From an uncultured Chitinophagaceae bacterium (lineage in GTDB: Bacteria > Bacteroidota > Bacteroidia > Chitinophagales > Chitinophagaceae): 7,094 bases of DNA. The notes beneath the pieces are model-generated. The model did no database searches and was not told the DNA's origin. It saw only the letters and a list, made by a program, of their open reading frames with translations. Both the position numbers and the translations under genes were made by a program. Below, one piece after another: positions 1 to 5,803 of this stretch. The stretch covers positions 1 to 7,094 of the forward strand of contig CAIMKO010000532.1 of the NCBI GenBank assembly GCA_903841915.1, given 5' to 3'. Positions within the stretch are counted from its first letter, which is position 1. Each line of letters starts with the position of its first letter.

Positions 1-498
1 ACTTTGCCCTTTGATAGTAGCATAAAATACTATTTCATAAAACATGTGATCTTGAAAAGTAGTGTAAGCGACTTTATATGCATCAACCTCTTTGCCGCAG
101 ATCGAAACTTTAATGTTTGATTTGATTGTTTTTTTCATTTGTTTTTCAATCTGTGGAATATAGTTCTCTGTATTTTGTTTTGCTAATGTTTCGCTGGCAG
201 TGTATGTCCAACTTAAACTGGTTCCATTATAACAATTTAAACGTCCTTGATCTGGAATTAAATTTGATGTGTAAATATCTTTTTCGAAATAACAACAATT
301 TGATTGGTCCTTGTTATTACAATCCCTCGGTATTTTATAAAGTTTTGAGCAGAAATAAAATGAATTTTTACTTTTGAGGTTAATTGAAGTGGTAGTGTCA
401 TAAATTGGTTTTTCAATGCTGTCAGATGTGTTATTACTCTGGGCAATGAGAAATGTTAAGTTCATTATGAACAATGGTATTAAAATCAGTCCCTTCAT
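1..498 (-). CDS. Exported cysteine-containing hypothetical protein, C-terminus cut by window edge
   Basis: The minus strand is open from an ATG at 498-496 to base 1 (166 codons) with no stop, so the protein continues beyond the window. The product begins MKGLILIPLFIMNLTFLIAQ, a typical Sec signal peptide with one basic residue, a hydrophobic core and a likely cut after A-Q near residue 20. The mature part has several cysteines (FYFCSKLYK, RDCNNKDQSNCCYF, RLNCYNG, VSICGKEV), which suggests disulfides and a periplasmic or surface location. I do not recognise the family and assign no function. It starts 54 nt after the stop of the small membrane-protein gene, so the two may be cotranscribed. No clear Shine-Dalgarno precedes the ATG. 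The region is strongly AT-rich. Antisense and alternate-frame ORFs here are shorter and lack protein-like features. Confidence 0.75.
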   Translation of the reverse strand, partial: MKGLILIPLFIMNLTFLIAQSNNTSDSIEKPIYDTTTSINLKSKNSFYFCSKLYKIPRDCNNKDQSNCCYFEKDIYTSNLIPDQGRLNCYNGTSLSWTYTASETLAKQNTENYIPQIEKQMKKTIKSNIKVSICGKEVDAYKVAYTTFQDHMFYEIVFYATIKGQS

Positions 499-552
499 AA
501 GATTTGTTTATGGTTGGAAATATTGGTGTTTAGAATTGGATATTGTGAATCG

Positions 553-756
553 TCAGTACAATGAGGTTTTGTTTTTATGAATAAGCGTAAGCAGAAATCC
601 TCCCAAAGGGCATAAGATGGAAAAGGTTAGCAAAAAGTCTCTTTTTGATTTAGTGATACTTGCGCTTTTATAAAGCTGATTTGCTATTTTGAATGTATAA
701 ATGATCAGAAGCGTACTTACTATAAAAAGCACGCTAAGAAAGTAAACACCTTGCAT
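553..756 (-). CDS. Small two-helix membrane protein, hypothetical
   Basis: This is a 67-residue product with two predicted transmembrane helices, about residues 4-24 (YFLSVLFIVSTLLIIYTF) and 41-60 (FLLTFSILCPLGGFLLTLI). A basic, polar loop (KSASITKSKRD) joins them and the tail is short and basic (HKNKTSLY). The CPLGG stretch in the second helix loosely resembles the PLG-type turn of PLDc_N-like small membrane proteins, but the likeness is too weak to name a family. It acts in the inner membrane if expressed; its role is unknown. The gene lies between the terminator of the FN3 gene and the exported-protein gene starting at 498, and may form a two-gene unit with the latter. No good ribosome binding site is visible before the ATG. 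I call it real because of the clean helix-loop-helix hydrophobicity and same-strand context. Confidence 0.6.
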   Translation of the reverse strand: MQGVYFLSVLFIVSTLLIIYTFKIANQLYKSASITKSKRDFLLTFSILCPLGGFLLTLIHKNKTSLY

Positions 757-805
757 ATTTTACTATTTGGAATTGTAATATAAGAAAAGAGAATTATGGA
801 AAGGA

Positions 806-818
806 GGGGATTTTCCCC
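806..818. other. Short GC hairpin in leader of the small membrane-protein gene
   Basis: GGGGA (806-810) and TCCCC (814-818) form a five-base-pair inverted repeat around a three-base loop, inside an otherwise AT-rich spacer. It lies about 50 nt upstream of the ATG at 756 and about 20 bp beyond the T-tract of the FN3 terminator. It could be a leader structure or an operator half-site pair, but it is short and no function can be assigned. Confidence 0.3.
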
Positions 819-837
819 GCTATCTCATCTCGGGCAT

Positions 838-874
838 AAAAAAAACTCGGAGGTTTTAGAAACCTCCGAGTTTT
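838..874 (-). terminator. Strong intrinsic terminator of the FN3-protein gene
   Basis: A perfect inverted repeat pairs 842-856 with 860-874 around a three-base loop (857-859). Its core is CTCGGAGGTTT with AAACCTCCGAG. On the minus strand the stem runs into eight consecutive T (838-845 as A on the plus strand), four of them being stem bases. It begins about 10 nt after the FN3 gene's stop codon at 884-886. This is a textbook Rho-independent terminator for that gene and separates it from the small membrane-protein gene. On the plus strand only four T follow, so bidirectional use is less likely, and no plus-strand gene was found that would need it. Confidence 0.93.
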
Positions 875-883
875 AATTTGGCC

Positions 884-1504
884 TTACAACACAAAACTTG
901 CTATCACATCACTATACACCCTGCTGGGATCGCTGCCAACAGCAGCTACCCTGAATGCATATTCCTTGCCGCTTTGCAAACGATGGATGGTGATGCCCGC
1001 TGAAGTATCTACAATTACTGCCCAGACACTGGTCGCTGTAAGTGGTGCATCTGTGTATTCGTATTGATAACCGACTGCTCCTGTAACAGTATTCAAGCCG
1101 AGATCAATACTGCCTTTTTCCTGTCCCGCTATTACAGTAAAACCATCAGGCTTGGGCAATACACCTATAGGCGCATGCGGTTTGCTGATGTCGAATCCTG
1201 AACTGAGTATGATGGCCGGATCATCATTGCTGTTCAGTTGAACATAGAGGGCCAGTTTGACCAGTAATTTTTCTAGCCCATCCCTTGCCTGATTCTTGAG
1301 TACGGTATCTTCTTTACTGCCATCCACGGCTTTTGCCAAAGCATTGGCATAATCAGTAATGGCTGTCTGCAGCACCGTAAGTGCGGGTGCAGGGGTGGGA
1401 AAATGTGCATTTCCCGTAAGGCTGTCAACAATATGTTGAGCCTTTTGGTTAAGGTCTGTGTCTTTGTACTTACCAAAATTGGTAGTCACTTTTTGTGAAT
1501 TCAT
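884..1504 (-). CDS. Fibronectin type III domain protein with helical N-terminal region
   Basis: The 206-residue product has two parts. Residues about 1-110 look mainly helical (NQKAQHIVDSLTG, LQTAITDYANALAKAV, LEKLLVKLALYVQL) and end with SNDDPAIILSSGFDISKP. Residues about 115-206 look like a single FN3 beta-sandwich: PDGFTVIAG, a V-W strand (SVWAVIVD), then HRLQSGKEYAFRVAAVGSDP, where L-x-x-G-x-x-Y-x-F-R-V-x-A-V matches the E-F strand region of FN3 domains. There is no signal peptide, lipobox or transmembrane segment, so export is not evident. It may be cytoplasmic or leave by a non-Sec route. The start is the ATG at 1504-1502; no clear Shine-Dalgarno precedes it. The gene stands alone, with a repeat array upstream and its own terminator 10 nt downstream. 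Sampled stretches are about 45-52% G+C, against about 23-30% to the left and about 38-43% in the right-hand operon. The function is unknown. Confidence 0.85.
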   Translation of the reverse strand: MNSQKVTTNFGKYKDTDLNQKAQHIVDSLTGNAHFPTPAPALTVLQTAITDYANALAKAVDGSKEDTVLKNQARDGLEKLLVKLALYVQLNSNDDPAIILSSGFDISKPHAPIGVLPKPDGFTVIAGQEKGSIDLGLNTVTGAVGYQYEYTDAPLTATSVWAVIVDTSAGITIHRLQSGKEYAFRVAAVGSDPSRVYSDVIASFVL

Positions 1505-1587
1505 AGGACTGGTTTTTAATGGTTAAAAAATAAAAAGAAAAACTTTTTAATCAGTTTCAGTAGAAATAGATCGTCAATTGCAAAGTA

Positions 1588-1818
1588 TTTTTCTAGTACA
1601 TAATGCTTCATTTCCTGGTGGAAATGCTGCATTTCTTGTACGCAACGTTTCATTTCTTGGTGGAAATGAGACATTTCTTGTACGCAATGCTTCATTTCCT
1701 GGTGGAAATGCTGTATTTCTTGTACGCAACGTTTCATTTCCTGGTGGAAATGAGATATTTCTTGTACGCGATGCTTCATTTCTTGGTGGAAATGAGACAT
1801 TTCCTGTACACAATGCAG
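1588..1818. repeat. Tandem hairpin array: eleven 21-bp half-units (5.5 x 42 bp)
   Basis: The array has a 42-bp period with full units starting at 1609, 1651, 1693, 1735 and 1777, and a more diverged half-unit at 1588-1608. Each unit has two related 21-bp halves. On the plus strand half A begins CATTTCYTGGTGGAAATG plus three bases (CTG or AGA), and half B begins YATTTCYTGTAC and usually ends CAAYGYTT. Half A is a near-perfect hairpin (CATTTCC/GGAAATG, loop TGGT). The A-B junction forms a second one (GAAATG/CATTTC, loop CTG or AGA). CTG and AGA spacers and CGTTT and TGCTT ends partly alternate, giving an 84-bp higher order. Because 21 is divisible by three and no unit frame holds a stop, several frames stay open. 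A minus-strand 94-codon frame (1516-1800) reads as heptads of the type HFHQEMS-KHCVQEM and stops 11 nt before the FN3 gene. A plus-strand frame (1578-1868) reads as N-A-S-F-P-G-G-type heptads. I cannot tell which, if any, is translated. The 83 bp from 1505 to 1587 is an AT-rich spacer with no clear promoter. Confidence 0.93.
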
Positions 1819-2068
1819 TAATTCTTCCTGTCAAAGAACTAGATCATGCATGCAAGAAAAACAAATGAACACGCTTTGCCATGCATGTCATAAACAGTTA
1901 GTTGAGTTTTGGTGAATTGGTAAGAGATTCTCTTTCTCTCTATGCAAAACGGGGAAGAAGTAATACGAATTAAAGCTAATCTGTTGTTTTGAAACAGAAA
2001 AAACACATGAGTTTATTTTGTGTTAATTAACAGATCATTTTATCTGCTAAAGGAGACAAATTTTTAAA
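1819..2068. other. Intergenic region between the MFS gene and the repeat array
   Basis: These 250 bases contain no convincing gene on either strand. They should hold the end of the MFS transcript and the promoter for whatever reads leftward through the array into the FN3 gene. I see no clean match to the Bacteroidota promoter pattern (TTTG about 20 bp from TAnnTTTG). Visible structure is a weak terminator-like hairpin at 1998-2024, a short inverted repeat CAGAT/ATCTG at 2031-2046, and two copies of the palindrome CATGCATG at 1845-1852 and 1880-1887. Confidence 0.6.
1998..2024 (-). terminator. Possible weak terminator after the MFS transporter gene
   Basis: On the minus strand AACACA (2024-2019) can pair with TGTGTT (2007-2002) across an 11-base loop, and the stem runs into a stretch of six T (2003-1998). 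It lies 45 nt past the MFS stop codon. The stem is short and AT-rich and the loop is large, so it is a weaker candidate than the terminator at 838-874. The small repeat CAGAT/ATCTG at 2031-2046 sits closer to the stop but has no T-tract. Confidence 0.35.
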
Positions 2069-3352
2069 TCAATATTCCATTTTTCTCAGCGCTGGAGCTT
2101 TGAACCATGTAGCAATAACAATCATGACAGTCATAGTCCCACCAAATACTACAGAAGGAATCACACCCAATAATTTTGCAGCAACACCACTTTCAAATTG
2201 TCCGAGTTCATTACTGGAATTAATGAACATACTGTTTACACTCATTACCCTGCCACGCATATGGTCAGGCGTATTTAATTGCAGGATGGTTCCCCGAATT
2301 ACTACACTGATCCCATCCAACACACCACTGACAAGTAATGCTGCAAAGCTGATCCAGAAAGATTTTGATATAGCGAATGTGATGATACAGATACCGAAAC
2401 CTGCCACTGCAAATAATAACTTTTTGCCCTGCTGTTTATGCAGTGGATAGAAAGTAAGTGTGATGATGATGATGATAGAACCAATATCCGATGCAGCATT
2501 CAGCCATCCAAATCCTTCTGCACCTACATTTAAAATATCTTTCGCATATACAGGTATCATGGCAACGGCACCGCCGAATAATACTGCAAACAGATCGAGT
2601 ATCAATGCGCCCAATACCTGTTTGGTATCTCTCACAAAACGAAGCCCTTCTTTTACACTATCCCATGTTTTCTTTTCACCCGGTTCATTGAGTGCAGGTT
2701 TTGGTTTTAACTGAAACATAAAACTTAATCCGCCGATCACTAAACAAACGATCACCAATAAAGTATGATGAATGCCCAAAGCTGCGATGAGCACACCGCC
2801 TGCAGCATGACCGATCACCGAAGCAGAAAGCCATGAACCCTGACTCCAGGTAGTTGCATTTTGTAAATGATGTCTCGGAACCATTAATCCGATGATGGAA
2901 TGCATGGTGGGTCCCGTAAAAGCACGAAATACACCCGTGAAAAATATAATGATATAAATGATGAGCGCGATATAATGATTGGCAAGAATTGCGGTCATGG
3001 TTTGTGACGACAAAGCGAACAGTGATACTGCACAAACGAGATATAAACTTGCACCTGTTAAGAGTAGCTTTCTTTTTTCACTCATATCAATCACATGTCC
3101 TGCATATAATGCCAGTGAAATGGCAGGAACAACTTCTGATAATCCGATGATGCCGATAGCGAAAGGAGCATTGGTCAATTCATAGATCCACCAGCCTACC
3201 AATGTGCCCATCATGCGCAAACCCATGATGAAAAAGAATCGCCCCAACATTAAATTCCTGAATTCATTTATTCTTACCGCAGCAAAAGCATCATGGTGTT
3301 GCGAGTCGGGCGTCATATTTGCAGTTGGTTTTTTGTAAGGCAAAGAACTCAT
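2069..3352 (-). CDS. MFS transporter, MFS_3 / EntS-like group
   Basis: This 427-residue inner-membrane protein has about twelve hydrophobic helices, the usual length and topology for a major facilitator. The loop between helices 2 and 3 carries a degenerate MFS motif A (AGHVIDMSEKRK, about residues 84-95). The C-terminal half holds TPDHMRGRVMSVNSMF (about 361-376), a segment characteristic of the MFS_3 group that includes the enterobactin exporter EntS and macrolide-efflux-like proteins. A polar central loop (about 215-245, KPKPALNEPGEKKTWDSVKEG) separates the two six-helix halves. That group is mostly proton-driven efflux, but the substrate here cannot be inferred. The ATG at 3352 is 27 nt after the stop of the MG2/plug gene. 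A GGAAAG about 13 nt upstream is a possible ribosome binding site; a later Met at residue 13 is an alternative start. It is the last gene of the run. Five ATC codons in a row (2462-2476) encode an Ile tract in a helix near residue 285. Confidence 0.9.
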   Translation of the reverse strand: MSSLPYKKPTANMTPDSQHHDAFAAVRINEFRNLMLGRFFFIMGLRMMGTLVGWWIYELTNAPFAIGIIGLSEVVPAISLALYAGHVIDMSEKRKLLLTGASLYLVCAVSLFALSSQTMTAILANHYIALIIYIIIFFTGVFRAFTGPTMHSIIGLMVPRHHLQNATTWSQGSWLSASVIGHAAGGVLIAALGIHHTLLVIVCLVIGGLSFMFQLKPKPALNEPGEKKTWDSVKEGLRFVRDTKQVLGALILDLFAVLFGGAVAMIPVYAKDILNVGAEGFGWLNAASDIGSIIIIITLTFYPLHKQQGKKLLFAVAGFGICIITFAISKSFWISFAALLVSGVLDGISVVIRGTILQLNTPDHMRGRVMSVNSMFINSSNELGQFESGVAAKLLGVIPSVVFGGTMTVMIVIATWFKAPALRKMEY

Positions 3353-3379
3353 TTAATTCTTGTCTTTCCAATTGAAATT

Positions 3380-5782
3380 TTAGGGTTGATCAGTCACTTC
3401 AAAATGCAGTGTGGTGCTTCCCGCCAGGCCGTCTTTTGTGATACCCTGAATGATGGCTATAAACCTTCCTTTGATATCGGAAGTATAGAAACTGAGTTTT
3501 GTTTTTCCTGCTGCATCTGTTTTAATATCGGGCATCCAGGTAAGTACATTTCTGAAATCGGGTAAGCGGCTTTTCTTTTGATCATCATTCTCGTATAAAG
3601 GGCTATAGAATTCTCTTTGCTTCTGTAAACCTTCATATTCGATCACAATACTGCTCGGATCTAATTCAAAACCACCCAGATCGCCTTTATAAGTACTGTA
3701 ACTGATAATACCTTCATTGATGGAAGAACCCAGATAATATTTTTTAGAGACCACTTCTATCTTCTTCACTTTTAAAGGATCGAAGGCGATGATCTTATTG
3801 ATGTCAAAAACAGGAAGCCCGTCTATCAACACCAATGGATTATCATCAAAATAAGTATTGAATTTCGTGTTCCATACCTTGAATGAAAAACGATTGACCT
3901 GCAGTCTGACTAATACATCGCTCACATATTCGCGCATCACTTCTTCAATCGTTCTGAAACGGGTATAATCATCCAGGAAATATTTCTTATCGGGGATGCC
4001 GTAAAAAGCAAGACTGTCTGTGCTTTTGAAAGAACGATAAACCCGCTTTTCATCCGGATTATATGCATTCTCTACCTGCACAGCAATACTGCGTTGCAAA
4101 AGATCCTTATTCCATTCTGTTGATAAATGTAGAACGGGTTTCTCTGTATTATTCCATTGATCGCTGAAGGGACTTTCCATATCGATCCGGTAATTACTGT
4201 CGATCGTACGATTTGTTTGAGCAATGATGGAATTGCGGCCATAGAATTTATGCAGACTATAGATCGTGCTACCTGAAGAATCGCTTATCGAATTTGCAAA
4301 TTGATAATGTTCTCCGGGAATGGATAAGAATGTACTGATATTCTTTGCGGGCGAACCGTTTCCTTTATTGCTGACTTTTCCTTTGATCAAATGCCCTTCC
4401 ATTTCAGGAACAAATTCGAAGACTGCTTTCTTTTCTTTTAGGTTAAACTTTCTCCATCCTTGTGTGAGCATTAGATTATCTGCGGCTGCAGCATCATTGT
4501 TTGTAAAATAATATTCGGGTGAATCTATTGTTCCCTTTAGTTCGGAGTTTAAAAAAAGATAACTGTAAATATCATTGTATTGATTAGTTTGAAAACTATT
4601 GGTTTGAAAAACAGACATGGACAGATCGGCATTTGTAAATTTTGACGATGCATCGCTTGCAGCTAAAGTCAGGTTCACTTTATTTCGAATACCATATTGT
4701 TTTTGATCTGCCGCTAATATAAGATTCAATGCTGCAGCCGGACGTTTAAAATACAGCCTTTCGCAAACCGGTTGCTTCTCTTCATTAAAAACAGTAAAAG
4801 TAGAGATGCCATCCGCCAGATCTTTTTTAGGGATTAGAAAAACTGTTTTTCCATTCGCTAAAGTATTGGACTGAATATTTTTGAGCAGGGTATGAGATTG
4901 TGCAATTAAATAAACAGCTGCATTACTGTTACTGCTGTTTGTTGTGACTGAAATTTTCAACTCTGCTGCATTTGCATCTTCCAACTGCATCACATAGCCT
5001 TGTTTTAGAGCTATAGGTATTGCTGCTTGGATAATTGTATCCTTCAATTTTAGGACTACAGTATAATCTTCTCCAGTTTTTGGCATGAACATAAAGCTGC
5101 CCATTCCAAAATGCAGTGATGTGAAATGAAGCACCGTATCTTTTTGTTGATTGATGATGATTCCCGAAGCATCCTCATAAGCATTATGCGAATCGGTTAT
5201 TTTAAATGCCATTTTTGAGGAGAGCCCTTCTACTAAATTGCCTCCTTCAGGGAAAAATTGGATCTGATAGGTTTTTGTTCTTTTTGGAGATTCAAATTCT
5301 GATTCTTTCAAAGTATTAATGATAGAAATTTTTTGTTCAAAGAAATGATCGGCACCAAAATTCCGCATCCATTGGGTATATGCCCTCAGTGTATAATTGC
5401 CTGTTGTAACTGAAAGCGGGATTTGTAATGAGCCATTACCAGTTGCATTATCCAGGCCGATCTTGGTTTGCAAAATTGGTTTATGATCTGCACCCAGTAT
5501 TTCAACATAAGCGACTTTACTGAATGTGGAAGGTTTATTTAGTAAGCCATCGATCGCATAGATCTTAAACCAGATCAATTCTCCGGGTAAATAAAATGTC
5601 TTATCAGTATGCACGAATAATTTTTCCTGCAGAACCGGGCTGTACTGATCCTGAATTTCTTTGGGTATCGATTCAATATTGACTTTTTGTGCAGTAACGG
5701 AAATGGTCAGGCAACAGAGAACCATCACAACAGCAATTGCTGCGCTGATCCTTTTTGTTTTTATGCTATCAAATATTGTCAT
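3380..5782 (-). CDS. Exported MG2-domain protein with TonB-plug-like C-terminal region
   Basis: An 800-residue protein with an N-terminal signal (RISAAIAVVMVLCCLTISVTAQ, cut near residue 31), so periplasmic or surface-located. Residues about 52-155 match the alpha-2-macroglobulin MG2-type fold seen in Bacteroidota proteins: EKLFVHTDKTFYLPGELIWFKIYA, then LQIPLSVTTGNYTLRAYTQWMRN. A second macroglobulin-like segment starts with QIQFFPEGGNLVEG (about 173). The motif LMLTQGWRKF (437-446) is a recurrent mark of this family. Residues about 649-700 resemble a TonB receptor plug: PLVLIDGLPV, then KVKKIEVVSKKYYLGSSINEG and IISYSTYKG. No beta-barrel follows. The C-terminus (747-800; TWMPDIKTDAAGKTKLSFYTSD, then GITKDGLAG) is another small sandwich-like region typical of the group. 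The molecular role is not established. It starts 21 nt after the DUF4249 gene, with AGGA about 7 nt before the ATG as a plausible ribosome binding site, and the MFS gene follows after 27 nt. Confidence 0.88.
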   Translation of the reverse strand: MTIFDSIKTKRISAAIAVVMVLCCLTISVTAQKVNIESIPKEIQDQYSPVLQEKLFVHTDKTFYLPGELIWFKIYAIDGLLNKPSTFSKVAYVEILGADHKPILQTKIGLDNATGNGSLQIPLSVTTGNYTLRAYTQWMRNFGADHFFEQKISIINTLKESEFESPKRTKTYQIQFFPEGGNLVEGLSSKMAFKITDSHNAYEDASGIIINQQKDTVLHFTSLHFGMGSFMFMPKTGEDYTVVLKLKDTIIQAAIPIALKQGYVMQLEDANAAELKISVTTNSSNSNAAVYLIAQSHTLLKNIQSNTLANGKTVFLIPKKDLADGISTFTVFNEEKQPVCERLYFKRPAAALNLILAADQKQYGIRNKVNLTLAASDASSKFTNADLSMSVFQTNSFQTNQYNDIYSYLFLNSELKGTIDSPEYYFTNNDAAAADNLMLTQGWRKFNLKEKKAVFEFVPEMEGHLIKGKVSNKGNGSPAKNISTFLSIPGEHYQFANSISDSSGSTIYSLHKFYGRNSIIAQTNRTIDSNYRIDMESPFSDQWNNTEKPVLHLSTEWNKDLLQRSIAVQVENAYNPDEKRVYRSFKSTDSLAFYGIPDKKYFLDDYTRFRTIEEVMREYVSDVLVRLQVNRFSFKVWNTKFNTYFDDNPLVLIDGLPVFDINKIIAFDPLKVKKIEVVSKKYYLGSSINEGIISYSTYKGDLGGFELDPSSIVIEYEGLQKQREFYSPLYENDDQKKSRLPDFRNVLTWMPDIKTDAAGKTKLSFYTSDIKGRFIAIIQGITKDGLAGSTTLHFEVTDQP

Positions 5783-5803
5783 TTCAATTTCCTGTTTATG
5801 CTG

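Noticed and set aside
126..377. Plus-strand 83-codon frame
   Set aside because: It is antisense to the exported-protein gene that starts at 498 and has low-complexity AT-driven composition.
258..446. Minus-strand 62-codon frame
   Set aside because: It is an alternate frame inside the 1-498 gene, which has a signal peptide and a much longer open frame.
1516..1800. Annotating the minus-strand 94-codon frame as a real gene
   Set aside because: It consists of the repeat plus translated AT-rich spacer, lacks a ribosome binding site, and frames on both strands of the array are equally open. It is kept as a finding rather than a feature.
1588..1818. CRISPR array
   Set aside because: The units are contiguous and similar throughout, with no unique spacers between repeats, and no cas genes are present.
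1578..1868. Plus-strand frames over the array as genes
   Set aside because: They are open only because the repeat has no stops and a period divisible by three. No start context or flanking protein-like sequence supports them.
1833..1873. Bacteroidota-type promoter reading left (TTTG about 20 bp before TA...TTTG)
   Set aside because: The downstream element has four bases instead of two between TA and TTTG, so the match is too poor to annotate.
1981..1997. CTGTT/AACAG inverted repeat followed by A-rich sequence
   Set aside because: The stem is only five base pairs and the A-run lies on the wrong side to serve as a terminator for the minus-strand MFS gene.
2462..2476. Five tandem GAT triplets as a phase-variation tract
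   Set aside because: The tract encodes Ile codons within a transmembrane helix of the MFS gene. Length changes would be in frame, so it would not switch the gene on and off.
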